Part shown: positions 17,720 through 26,325 of the stretch, one piece after another
Position numbering within the stretch: position 1 is the first letter of the stretch
How the letters are laid out: the number at the start of each line of letters is the position of its first letter
From: GCA-020343675 sp964462945
GTDB taxonomy: Bacteria > Planctomycetota > Phycisphaerae > Sedimentisphaerales > Anaerobacaceae
DNA: 64,000 nt
Direction: 5' to 3'
Assembly: GCA_964462945.1 (NCBI GenBank)
Contig: CAYWZW010000007.1
Coordinates: 58,105-122,104, forward strand
Position numbers and translations under genes: made by a program
The notes under the pieces: model-generated
What the model was told of the DNA's origin: nothing
The model's database searches: none
Seen by the model: only the letters and a program-made list of their open reading frames with translations

Positions 17720-19492
17720 TTACCCTTTTCCCGTAAAAGCCACGCCAATGACCTCCTCGGCTGTTGTCAGACCCTGCAGCACCTTGCTCACGCCGCTTTC
17801 GAGCAAGCCGGCGTAACCTTTTGCACGGGCCGCCGCCCGTATCTGAGATTCGGGCGCGCCGACGACAATCTTCTCGCCTATCTCGTTGTCGATGTCCAGG
17901 AACTCAAATATGGGCAATCGGCCCAAATAGCCCATTCCGCCGCAGGCTGGACAGCCCCGGCCGCGATAAAAGACAGAGCCCTTCGCCTGCTCGTTGTCAA
18001 TGCCCATCCGTTTGAGGACTTCCTCACTTAGGGTGACGGGCTCTTTGCAGCGGTCGCAAATTCTTCTGACCAGCCGCTGAGCAATGACCAAGTTCAGCGC
18101 CGAGGCCAGCAGGTACCGCTCAATTCCCATATAGAGCAATCTGCTGATGGCACTGGGGGCGTCGTTGGTATGGAACGTGCTCAGGACCAGGTGGCCGGTC
18201 AGAGCCGCCTTGATCGCAATTTCAACGGTTTCCTTGTCCCGGATTTCACCGATCAGCACGATGTCCGGGTCCTGCCTTAAGATGGCCCGCAGGCACCGTG
18301 CAAAATCGAGGTCGATTTCCGGCTTGACCTGAATCTGGTTGATCCCGGCGAGGCGGTATTCGACGGGGTCCTCGACCGTTGTGATATTCTTTGTCGGGTC
18401 CTTCAGATAGCTCAGCGCCGAGTACAAGGTGGTGCTTTTGCCGCTGCCGGTCGGTCCGGTGACAATGATGATGCCGTGCGGCTGCGCCAAGTGGTCCTTC
18501 AACTCTTTAAGAAGTCGCGGATCAAGTCCAAGCTGATCCAGGTTGTGGTTGACCGCCGAGGCGTCCAGGATTCGCATCACGACTTTCTCACCGTAGATGG
18601 TTGGAATGGTTGAGACGCGAACGTCGATGGCCCGGCCGGAGACCTTCATCTTGAACCGGCCGTCCTGCGGTAACCGGCGCTCGGCAATGTCCATTCGGGC
18701 GACAATCTTGATTCGGGCGATCACCGCGGCCTGCATCCTTTTCGCCGGCGGGACCATGTCCCGAAGAACGCCGTCCACGCGCATACGAACAACGGTCGAT
18801 TTCTCCTGCGGCTCGATGTGAATGTCACTGGCCCGGGTCTTGACCGCCTGGCTCATCAGCAGATCGACGAACCGAATCACGGGGGCCTTATTTGCAGCGT
18901 CTTCGCCGGTCGAGTCCGGTTCCACGATATCTTCCAGAAGGATATCCTCATCGGCGTGCTGACCGCTGACCTCGATCTCCACCAGATTACGAAGCTGCTG
19001 CTCTTCGACGTCCGAACCGTGATAAATCAGCTCTATCGCCCGATGAACCTCCCGGGGCGAGCTGATGACCGGCCGGATCTGACGCTTCAGCTTCAGGGTG
19101 ACTGTATCTATCGCCACGACGTTGAGCGGATCCGCCATCGCAACGACAATGTGGCTGTCCTCCTCGGCGACCGCCACGAGGCAAAATCGCTTGGCGATGC
19201 TCTCCGGCAGCAGCCGGGCGATGTCCCTGTCTATTCTGTCTATCTGCTGGGTATCGTCGAAGTGAATGTATTCCATCGAGAAATGCTCAGCCAGGGCGGC
19301 GGTGATGGCCTTGTCGTCCAGTATCTTGAGCTTGAGCAGGACCTCGCCGAGTCGGCCGCCCTGGTCGCGCTGTTTGTTCAGCACGTCCAGCAGTTGCTCC
19401 TGGCTCAACAGACCTTTGGAGACGAGCAGCTCACCGAAGAGAAGTCCGGCTTGGGTGTCGGGAACTCTGGGGATGGCTTGTACAGAGTCCAT
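17720..19492 (-). CDS. pilB: Extension ATPase PilB/GspE
   Basis: Hexameric AAA-type ATPase powering pilus or pseudopilus assembly. 590 residues. The N-terminal MshEN/GspE-N domain (GELLVSKGLLSQEQLLDVLN) is followed by the ATPase: Walker A GPTGSGKST, the Asp box (TVEDPVEYRL), Walker B (DIVLIGEIRDKET), the His box (GHLVLSTFHTND), and the zinc-binding tetracysteine CDRC...CPAC. It begins the operon. No retraction ATPase PilT is visible in the window, so a secretion rather than twitching role is possible. Confidence 0.95.
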   Translation of the reverse strand: MDSVQAIPRVPDTQAGLLFGELLVSKGLLSQEQLLDVLNKQRDQGGRLGEVLLKLKILDDKAITAALAEHFSMEYIHFDDTQQIDRIDRDIARLLPESIAKRFCLVAVAEEDSHIVVAMADPLNVVAIDTVTLKLKRQIRPVISSPREVHRAIELIYHGSDVEEQQLRNLVEIEVSGQHADEDILLEDIVEPDSTGEDAANKAPVIRFVDLLMSQAVKTRASDIHIEPQEKSTVVRMRVDGVLRDMVPPAKRMQAAVIARIKIVARMDIAERRLPQDGRFKMKVSGRAIDVRVSTIPTIYGEKVVMRILDASAVNHNLDQLGLDPRLLKELKDHLAQPHGIIIVTGPTGSGKSTTLYSALSYLKDPTKNITTVEDPVEYRLAGINQIQVKPEIDLDFARCLRAILRQDPDIVLIGEIRDKETVEIAIKAALTGHLVLSTFHTNDAPSAISRLLYMGIERYLLASALNLVIAQRLVRRICDRCKEPVTLSEEVLKRMGIDNEQAKGSVFYRGRGCPACGGMGYLGRLPIFEFLDIDNEIGEKIVVGAPESQIRAAARAKGYAGLLESGVSKVLQGLTTAEEVIGVAFTGKG

Positions 19493-20018
19493 TCGATTAC
19501 AATCGCCTCTACATTAGATACTTCTATTCACCCGTGTCTTGTCTCTACAGACCACCGACATAACGCAATTTACTGGGACGCACTGGGCTTTGCCTGCGAA
19601 AGGGTAGGGAGCCTGAAAATGTTGCTGGACCACCAACTGCCTTCTCCCTGGTATTCACCTCAGCCCTCACCTTACTAAAATATACAGCATAAACCGCCTA
19701 ATACAAAAAATACAGCTTTCTTAGTCTCGGACGATTGGCGGCGGCAATTTACCTAAATCTCGTGAATCTTCGAGCAACGCGAACCGGCGGGGCAAAATCC
19801 GGCCTTCTGTAAAATCCACGACTATTTATGGGACGGCTTACGGATTTCTCGCCGGATGTGGAGGAAGGCACTTGACGAAGCCCCTGAAATTGTTAATATT
19901 CAAAGAAAGAAAATAAAATATCAAAATGTAAGATGCAAAATCAAGAAAGTCATCCCGACTTGCCGGGATTCCACGATTTTGACCTCTTATCTTTACATTT
20001 TGATTTTCGCCGTTGTGA
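19493..20018. other. Intergenic region between PilB and tRNA-Leu
   Basis: About 525 bases between divergent units. It should hold the promoter of the pilus/secretion operon. The part from 19911 is an inverted AT-rich repeat (listed separately). No gene seen. Confidence 0.45.
19911..20008. repeat. AT-rich imperfect inverted repeat
   Basis: ATCAAAATGTAAGAT... on the left is matched by ...ATCTTTACATTTTGAT on the right, with an inner CCCG/CGGG stem between them. Similar words occur at 26272-26325. It lies directly upstream of the tRNA gene. Confidence 0.5.
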
Positions 20019-20101
20019 GCGGATGTGGCGGAACTGGCAGACGCGCAGGCTTCAGGTGCCTGTGGGCTTAGCCCGTGGAGGTTCGACTCCTCTCATCCGC
20101 A
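20019..20101 (+). tRNA. tRNA-Leu (anticodon CAG)
   Basis: 83 bases. Acceptor GCGGATG pairs with CATCCGC and the discriminator is A at 20101. The anticodon stem CAGGC/GCCTG holds the loop TTCAGGT, anticodon CAG. A class II variable arm (tgggcttagcccg) and the T-arm GGAGGTTCGACTCCTC are present. CCA is not encoded. No tRNA duplicates flank it here. Confidence 0.97.
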
Positions 20102-20280
20102 TTCGACCCGCCGGAGCCGGTCAGTGCCTGCTTCCTTCTCGCATGGTCCACAAAGAGATGAACTATCTAACGAAAAGAATACAAATAGGCCGATAAATAG
20201 AAATAAACGAAGAGCCAGCTTGATTTGGCATAGACCTTGCTTTGGCTCGGGGTCGCATTACCACTGCTAATAACGCTGTT

Positions 20281-21105
20281 ATGCTTGAAATTCTCCGGAA
20301 TTTCGAATCCATCTTGCGTGAAGCGGCACAGGTCCGCCCCGTGATCGTAATCGGCCCTGGGGTGGTGGCCGTCGCGGTTGGGTTGTTTGTCTGGCTTGGC
20401 GGACTGCGCTTGAGAAAAGTGCTGGTCGCGATTGCCGGCGCAATCGCTGGCGGCATCCTTGGCTTTGTCCTGATTGGCCGCGGCGTTATCCCTGCGGGGG
20501 CCTCGGCGGGCGTGGCGGCGCTTGTTGCAGTTCTATTTGAAAGGCTCTCTGTCGCCATGCTGGCGGCGGCTTTGGCGGCATCCATCGGCTTTGCTGTCCT
20601 GGTCGGGCCGGCTCTCGACGGTTCGCAGGCGGTAAACCCCGCCAATCAGGATGAAATCTCGACCCAGACCATCATTGTCAGCGGTGGCGAAAGTCTGACG
20701 AAACTAAGAGCGTATGCCGTTGACGTTGGTTCAGAGGCCAGACGGGCCGCCCCGCAGATGCCGCCATACGAATGGGCGATAATAGTGCTGTTAGCGATAG
20801 TTTTCATTGTCGGTGGATTGATTTTTTGGCGTCTGATCCCGGCGCTGTGCTTTTCGGTCCTCGGGACGATGCTTATCTTTGCCGGGATGATTCTGTTGTT
20901 GCTGTATAAGGGGGTCGAACCTGTTAGCTATATTTCCAGCCAACCGCCGGTTTATGGAGGCGTATTCGCGGCGATGACGGCGTTCGGCACGGTGGAGCAG
21001 TTAGTACTCTGTCGAGGTGCCAAAGCGCAGGCGGGAAAGAAGAAAGGAGCCTCGCGGGAGAAAGAAGGACCTGAAGAAGAACAACGAAGCTGGCGGACGG
21101 GTTAA
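20281..21105 (+). CDS. Multi-pass membrane protein of unknown function
   Basis: 274 residues from the ATG at 20281; an in-frame TTG 13 codons upstream is possible and neither has a clear ribosome site. About six hydrophobic segments, Gly/Ala-rich in the first half (around 20-110), a soluble loop (about 120-160), then helices near 165-210 and a Lys/Glu-rich tail. Length, segment pattern and Gly-rich helices resemble its downstream neighbour, so both may be relatives of the DUF4203/TMEM198-like family; that is a guess. Confidence 0.6.
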   Translation: MLEILRNFESILREAAQVRPVIVIGPGVVAVAVGLFVWLGGLRLRKVLVAIAGAIAGGILGFVLIGRGVIPAGASAGVAALVAVLFERLSVAMLAAALAASIGFAVLVGPALDGSQAVNPANQDEISTQTIIVSGGESLTKLRAYAVDVGSEARRAAPQMPPYEWAIIVLLAIVFIVGGLIFWRLIPALCFSVLGTMLIFAGMILLLLYKGVEPVSYISSQPPVYGGVFAAMTAFGTVEQLVLCRGAKAQAGKKKGASREKEGPEEEQRSWRTG

Positions 21106-21224
21106 CGGGGTCGCCGCTTCTGCGGGGAATTCTCGCGGGGCGGGTCGGCGCCGACGGAGAGATTACAAGGAAATCAATATCGGCTTATCGTCAGAAACGC
21201 AAAAGAAGATCAAGGAGAGGCCTA

Positions 21225-21920
21225 ATGGATTGCGTGACTATCCTTGCACAGGCTGTTGAAACTGAAGGCCGGAGAGCGGCGGAAACGGCAGAAGGGGCGG
21301 TTGTCCCAATTGACTGGTTTTGGGGACAGATTACGTCGCTGAACTGGCTCGAAGCATTGACCTTTATATCGTTCGGGGCGGTTTGCCTTTTTTACGGCTG
21401 GCGGGTTTTCAAAGTGTTGGTGGTCATCAATTTTGGGTTGTTGGGCCTGGTTTTGGGAATGAGCATCACGGAGAAAATCGTCGGGCTGAACAACCAACTG
21501 ATGGGCGGCCTGGTCGGCATGGGCGTGCTGGCGGTGCTTTCCGTGCCGCTGATGCGATGGGCCGTTTGCATATTGGGGGCAGCGGCGGGCGGCATACTCA
21601 CATCGGGAATATGGTACGCGTGTGGTTTGACCGAAAAGTACATCTGGGCCGGCGGGCTGATTGGGGTAGTCGCCGGGGGGATGATTTCCTTTATTATCTT
21701 CAAGGCTGCGGTCATACTCTTTGCCAGCATGTGGGGCAGCGGACTAATCGTCGCCGGGTCTCTGGCGCTCTTATATCTTTATCCGAAAACAACACTGAAG
21801 GTCGAAGAGCTGGTATTCACGCTGAAATGGTTCCTGCCCGTTGCGCTCATGGTGCCGACGGCGGTGGGCATCATCGTTCAGCATAAGTTTGTGAAGGGTT
21901 CCAAAGACTGGAACCTGTAA
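21225..21920 (+). CDS. Multi-pass membrane protein (DUF4203/TMEM198-like?)
   Basis: 231 residues with about seven hydrophobic helices (first at about 43-60 in LTFISFGAVCLFYGWRVFK, last at about 205-222) and many Gly in helices (ILGAAAGGILTSGIWYACG). The ATG follows AAGGAGAGGCCTA, a strong site. It is 119 bases after the preceding membrane protein, on the same strand; the two look like distant paralogues and probably share an mRNA. No catalytic motifs seen. Confidence 0.68.
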   Translation: MDCVTILAQAVETEGRRAAETAEGAVVPIDWFWGQITSLNWLEALTFISFGAVCLFYGWRVFKVLVVINFGLLGLVLGMSITEKIVGLNNQLMGGLVGMGVLAVLSVPLMRWAVCILGAAAGGILTSGIWYACGLTEKYIWAGGLIGVVAGGMISFIIFKAAVILFASMWGSGLIVAGSLALLYLYPKTTLKVEELVFTLKWFLPVALMVPTAVGIIVQHKFVKGSKDWNL

Positions 21921-22126
21921 CTTTTGCGCGCCTCTTGCTGCGGGAATTCAGGGACGCTTGCTCGACAGGTTTCTGAGAATCTCCACCTTGCTTTCTCATT
22001 TGTGGCAATCGATTCCGCCCGAGGGCGTTCCGCCGGACGGCCACAATGTCCGGAATATCTTCCATACGAATCGAAACATGCCCACGTCACACCTCCGAGT
22101 TTTATTCGTGCCGTCTTGCCGGACAA

Positions 22127-22160
22127 GAGAAAAAGGCTGCGGTCGGTAGCGCCCGCAGCC
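22127..22160 (-). terminator. Rho-independent terminator
   Basis: On the minus strand GGCTGCGG pairs with CCGCAGCC (eight bp, ten-base loop) and is followed by TTTTTCTC. It ends the PEP-CTERM gene at 22189-22845. Confidence 0.85.
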
Positions 22161-22188
22161 CTGTCTTACGAGTGTATGGCAAATCGTT

Positions 22189-22845
22189 TTACGCCCTGCG
22201 TTTTCTCCACAAAGCCAATGAACCAAAGCTCAGCAGGGCAATCGTCGTCGGCTCGGGAATCGACATGGCGCCGCTGAAGCCGTTGCCGCCGACGTAACCG
22301 CCGGCCAGCATCTGGGTCAGGCTGCGATAGTTGGTTCCGCTTCCACCCTGCAGTGACAGCTCGAAATCAAGCGTCGATGTACCCGAATTAATTATCGCAC
22401 TCAGTGCTGCAGAGCCGATGGCCTTGCCGGCATCGGTGACGGTAACGTCCGAGAGATCCGACATAAAGCTGGTGTACGCAGCCCCTATCGTTCCAACCGG
22501 AACCAGGTCGCCTTTGCTGAGCGTGGCCTTCAGGTAGATGGTCCCGTCGTCCGGACTGCGGACGGTCAGGACCGAGCTGCCGAGCGGCTTCAACGCGTAC
22601 GGGCCGTTGGGCACTCCGGCCACCGTCAAGGTGGGGATATACACCAGCGCGCCAACCAGGGCATCCGCGTTACTGCTCATCGCCGCATCCACAGCGATGT
22701 ACTGATTGAAACTGAGCGTGCCCGCTCCATCGTAGGTCCAGCCGCCGGCCGTGCCGGCATCCGGACTGAATTCGATGCTGGGCGTCCCGAACGCAGTCCC
22801 TGCACAGGCCGCCGCTGTAACAATCATTATTACTAACCTTTTCAT
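22189..22845 (-). CDS. PEP-CTERM sorted exported protein
   Basis: 218 residues: N-terminal signal peptide (MKRLVIMIVTAAACAGTAFG), a beta-rich middle, and the C-terminal sorting tripartite signal: PEPTT, a hydrophobic helix (IALLSFGSLALW) and RKRRA. This signal is recognised by an exosortase/EpsH-type system not present in the window. The middle region has no recognised domain. The ATG follows GGAGGGAATGAA. It has its own terminator and lies 317 bases from the next PEP-CTERM gene, which is probably a separate unit. Confidence 0.88.
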   Translation of the reverse strand: MKRLVIMIVTAAACAGTAFGTPSIEFSPDAGTAGGWTYDGAGTLSFNQYIAVDAAMSSNADALVGALVYIPTLTVAGVPNGPYALKPLGSSVLTVRSPDDGTIYLKATLSKGDLVPVGTIGAAYTSFMSDLSDVTVTDAGKAIGSAALSAIINSGTSTLDFELSLQGGSGTNYRSLTQMLAGGYVGGNGFSGAMSIPEPTTIALLSFGSLALWRKRRA

Positions 22846-23162
22846 TTCATTCCCTCCTGTCCTGGGTGTGTTATCTTTTCTGGTACTTATCTTCGAGCTG
22901 CAGAGCCCCCGCAGCGACTTTGGTAAGCCTGACAGTCCGTTGTCTTGAGTTGCTCCGTCTTAGTCAATGGCGCCTGCACTTCATGAACGTCCCCCCCTTT
23001 CTGCCGATCGCCGATCCGGTCGGCTTTTCGTTCCTGTCTGCGTTTCTTAACGAACCGAGAATTATCTTTTTCCCTTCCGAAGATTGCTGAATGGTCGAAA
23101 AGAGGGTAGGAACTCCGCCGTGTGTACAGACAGTCGGCTTGGCCCCCCCTTCTGCGTTATTG
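22846..23162. other. Intergenic region between two PEP-CTERM genes
   Basis: 317 bases; no gene or clear terminator identified. It should contain the promoter of the PEP-CTERM gene to the left. Confidence 0.4.
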
Positions 23163-23906
23163 CTATATCACCCGTCTTCTCCGCATCAGGCTCCATACGC
23201 CACCAAGGCCGAGCAGAGCGACTGTTGCCGGCTCTGGGACTTGTGCAATATAGTCCTGGCTCCCGTTGAAGCTGAAAACCCGCAGGTTCGCCGTCGGACC
23301 GGTGCCGTCCAGCGAGTGCAACCAATTGTTGGCAATCGCGGCACCGCCGAAATCGGTACGAAAGCCATCGGCACCAAGCGTCCCGTCGATTTTCACATCC
23401 CACTTCACCGGCGATACCGGCAGATCCTCATAGACAATCTCCCATATCGCCGTGGCAAACGCCGCGGCCTGGCTGTTCTGCAGCCACGAAAATGGCCCGC
23501 TGCCTGTCCAGCTTGGGTCGTAGTATCTGCCCCAAAGCTCGCTGATGTACGCGGCCTTTTCTGTCCCCATTGCCGCGCCGAGAGGTCCATCCTCCAGTGG
23601 AACCACGTTATACTTCGATGTAATCTCCGGTGCTGCTTCGTTCAGCTCGGTGCAAAAAGCGCTGACTGTGCCGTTGGGCCAGAATTTTCCTTCACCGACG
23701 CCGTCCGTCTTTTCGAGCGTGTAAACGCCGGCGTAAACGTCCAGGTCGCTCTGGCCGCCGCCCCAAACACTGACCACCTCGTTGGCGGCAGTGCCCGTGC
23801 TGACGATCTCCACCGTGTTGACAGGGTAAGCTCTTGCCGCACACGGCAGAACCGCCAGAATAAACACAGCGGAAACAATTGCGGATATCCGTGTTGACCT
23901 CATCAT
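23163..23906 (-). CDS. PEP-CTERM protein with thioester-like domain
   Basis: 247 residues from the ATG at 23906 (AAGGAAA upstream). Signal peptide to about residue 26 (ILAVLPCAARA), then a domain with AFCTEL near the middle and QNSQAAAFATAIWEIVYED, the Cys ... QxAxW pattern found in putative internal thioester domains of surface proteins. C-terminal sorting signal: VPEPATVALLGLGGVWSL then RRRRVI. Anchoring through an exosortase is expected. The thioester suggestion is by motif only. Confidence 0.85.
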   Translation of the reverse strand: MMRSTRISAIVSAVFILAVLPCAARAYPVNTVEIVSTGTAANEVVSVWGGGQSDLDVYAGVYTLEKTDGVGEGKFWPNGTVSAFCTELNEAAPEITSKYNVVPLEDGPLGAAMGTEKAAYISELWGRYYDPSWTGSGPFSWLQNSQAAAFATAIWEIVYEDLPVSPVKWDVKIDGTLGADGFRTDFGGAAIANNWLHSLDGTGPTANLRVFSFNGSQDYIAQVPEPATVALLGLGGVWSLMRRRRVI

Positions 23907-24749
23907 TTTCCTTCTCCCCGAATGCAATTCCAAACTATGTTACTGCCGCCGTGGCTGCCCACAGTGGACGGCATGTCATCAAGCCAAGAACCGATTCAAT
24001 TTGGGTGCTCAAAAGAGGAAAACTTGAGAACCCCCCATTCCAGATCTAACGCCCCCATGTACTACTTATAAACACGAGTTTACCGCATTGCGCCACAAAA
24101 GTCAAGAGTTTTCGGCACCAATGGGTTGGAATGACCGAGATTTCTCTCAGATATGTCGCTGTCCAGCTGCAAACGGAATGTTTTTCGGGCCAAGACGGCA
24201 ATCCGAGCTGCGATCAACTCCGATTTTTTTCGCGGAAATCGCGGCTCTCGAGTCCTTCACGAATGAGCTTCTATCGAGATGCGCATAGAGGATAGGTGTG
24301 ACGAGCACATCCTGATGTGCCCTTTATAGTGCGGCTGCGGACAAGTCGTTCTCAAAGTGCTGGAGATATCAGGGTATCGTGCGTGTCTGGGCTTGCTCCG
24401 GCTTTGCTCACGACACTTGAATTACAGCCGAGAGCGATGGAAATGTGCGATTTAGTCTGAAGAAACGGTTATAGCAGCGCAAAAAAGTGAGGGCTGACCC
24501 TGGCGACCAGCCCCCCATTGAAGAAAGGAGTATTATGATGCCGCCCGGCAGCTTATCGCCCCGGGACCGCCCGGTTCCGCCCGAGATGCACTCGGTACGG
24601 AACCGCACGAAGCAGAAACCGCGGGTCAACCCTGAACACCATTGGACTTTTCCGCCCCCCTGGTTTCCTTCGCTTCGATTGCTCTATTAAATTATACCCG
24701 ATATTTTGCCGCGTGCCAAATCGAGTTTCGCAACGGCGCGACATTTTTT
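23907..24749. other. Long intergenic region
   Basis: About 840 bases without a secure gene. It contains one short possible ORF (24535-24690, listed) and a GGCTG/CAGCC inverted pair just before it (about 24491-24514). The composition looks non-coding. Confidence 0.4.
24535..24690 (+). CDS. Possible small Pro/Arg-rich protein
   Basis: 51 codons from ATGATG with AAAGGAG five bases upstream, a good ribosome site. The product is rich in Pro, Arg and Ser (PPGSLSPRDRPVPPEM). It has no recognised family and no neighbours on its strand. It may be spurious. Confidence 0.25.
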   Translation: MMPPGSLSPRDRPVPPEMHSVRNRTKQKPRVNPEHHWTFPPPWFPSLRLLY

Positions 24750-24781
24750 GGAAAAATCAATCCGCCGTCCGTCTGGCGGAT
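24750..24781 (-). terminator. Rho-independent terminator overlapping the stop codon
   Basis: Minus strand: ATCCGCC pairs with GGCGGAT (seven bp, eight-base loop), followed by TGATTTTTCC. The stem begins inside the stop codon of the 24781-26172 gene. Confidence 0.8.
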
Positions 24782-26172
24782 CAATACCACTCGACGACGG
24801 CATAGACGTAGTCCACCGACGTTTTCCTCCTGCCGGCCGTGTCGTTGTTCTGAACCTGCAACTGAAGGGAGTTTGCCTTTTCGGCTGTCTGGACGGCACT
24901 TGTAACGTCCCACGAGTCTGTTGCTTCCTTGCTTTCTCCCTGCCGGACCGGAGCCGCAATCGAAGCCCAAACCGTTGCCTTAGCCGGCCAGCCCGTTCCC
25001 ACAGCCCATTCGAGTTTCCCTTGGGCAAATTGCGAATCTTCGAAGTGTTCCACATAAACAACGACCGATTTTATTGAAGCACCGCCCGGAATAGAGCCGT
25101 CGCAGAAGTCGTAACATGTATTTGAGCGGGGCTCGGTTTCCAGCCGGTTGTTATCACTGGCCTGGATGGCTGGAACCTTGTCTTTGGCGGATAGTTTTTC
25201 TATTCCTTTTTGGCCGAAACAATCGACAACGGTCAGGGTTGTGGTCAAAGGCGAGCTTAGGGACGTCACCGTAATCGTAAATGATTGCGTGTCCGAGGCG
25301 CGGATCTTGTAACTGTCGGCGACCTTCACCGCCACGTCGTAGCTCCCCGCCTGAGCGCTTGTCGGCCTCCAGGCGATCAATCCTGTGGCCTCGTCTATCG
25401 TCATGCCTTCCGGGCTTTTGGTCAGAGAATAAGTCAGCGAATCGCGCGGGTCAGGGTCTTTGGCTTTAACATTGTATGTATAGGGCGCCCACACCCTAAC
25501 TGTTTCCACGGGTTTTGAGGTGATCGACGGTGCATCGTTAACCGCTTCAATGGTGACATTCACCGTCGCTGTATCGGTTCCGCCTTTGCCGTCGCTGAGG
25601 GTGTAGGTAAACGTATCGGTCCCGCAGAAGTTCCTGTTGGGCGCGTACGTCAGCGTGCTGTCGGTATTGATCGTGACTGAACCGTTGGCGCCCTGCGTGG
25701 CGCTGACGACCATCGGCCGGGTATTGTCCGCGTCCGTGTCGTTCGCCAGCACGTCAACCGTGACGATAGCCGCGTCTTCCTGTGCCGCGGCGCTGTCGTC
25801 ATTAGCTGTCGGCGGGTCGTTGACGGGCGTCACTGTGATCGATACGGTTGCCGCGGCGCTGTCGGCTTTGCCGTCATTGACCTTGAAGGTGAAGCCGTCC
25901 GGCCCGTTGAAGTTCGTCTCGGGACTGTAGGTCAGGTCGGGTTCTGTCCCGCTCAGACACCCGTGAGATGGACCGGCGACCACACTGTACGTCAGGGGCG
26001 CGCCCTCTCGATCACTGCCCGCCAGCGTAATCCGGACCGGCGTATCCTCCTGCGTTGTGACCGCGCTGGCTTGGGTTTTCGGCGGCGTGTCGCTTGTCTT
26101 TATAATGACCGTCGCGAACCATATCATGATCAGAACGGCCAGCGTGGAAAAAAGAATGAGTCTCCTTCTCAT
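24781..26172 (-). CDS. Exported cadherin/Ig-like repeat protein (VCBS/tandem-95 type)
   Basis: 463 residues from the ATG at 26172, after AGGGAGGAG. An N-terminal signal or membrane anchor (about 4-26) is followed by at least two 'tandem-95' modules: DREGAPLTYSVVAGPSHG...FTFKVNDGKADSAAATVSIT and VLANDTDADNTRP...FTYTLSDGKGGTDTATVNVT, joined by VNDPPTANDDSA. A third, dystroglycan-like Ig module follows (YTYNVKAKDPDPRDSLTYSL). The C-terminal 150 residues, with two Cys close together (CYDFC), are of unknown fold. Probably a surface or matrix protein. Confidence 0.8.
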   Translation of the reverse strand: MRRRLILFSTLAVLIMIWFATVIIKTSDTPPKTQASAVTTQEDTPVRITLAGSDREGAPLTYSVVAGPSHGCLSGTEPDLTYSPETNFNGPDGFTFKVNDGKADSAAATVSITVTPVNDPPTANDDSAAAQEDAAIVTVDVLANDTDADNTRPMVVSATQGANGSVTINTDSTLTYAPNRNFCGTDTFTYTLSDGKGGTDTATVNVTIEAVNDAPSITSKPVETVRVWAPYTYNVKAKDPDPRDSLTYSLTKSPEGMTIDEATGLIAWRPTSAQAGSYDVAVKVADSYKIRASDTQSFTITVTSLSSPLTTTLTVVDCFGQKGIEKLSAKDKVPAIQASDNNRLETEPRSNTCYDFCDGSIPGGASIKSVVVYVEHFEDSQFAQGKLEWAVGTGWPAKATVWASIAAPVRQGESKEATDSWDVTSAVQTAEKANSLQLQVQNNDTAGRRKTSVDYVYAVVEWY

Positions 26173-26271
26173 GGTACTCCTCCCTAAATAGTTCAAACAC
26201 CTTCCTATCGACCAGAAAAATCAACTATGAAATAGCAAGAATCAAAATAGCGGACTTGGCGCTTCACGTCA

Positions 26272-26325
26272 ACGACTTCCTCGATTTTGCATTTTATATT
26301 TTGAATTTGCATTTCTAAGATCAAT
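26272..26325. repeat. AT-rich dispersed repeat
   Basis: TTTTGCATTTTATATTTTGAATTTGCATTT-like words, broken here as 'gattttgcattttat' and 'attttgaatttgcattt', in the gap before the ABC permease stop. Similar to 19911-20008 in wording and orientation-symmetric. Confidence 0.45.
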
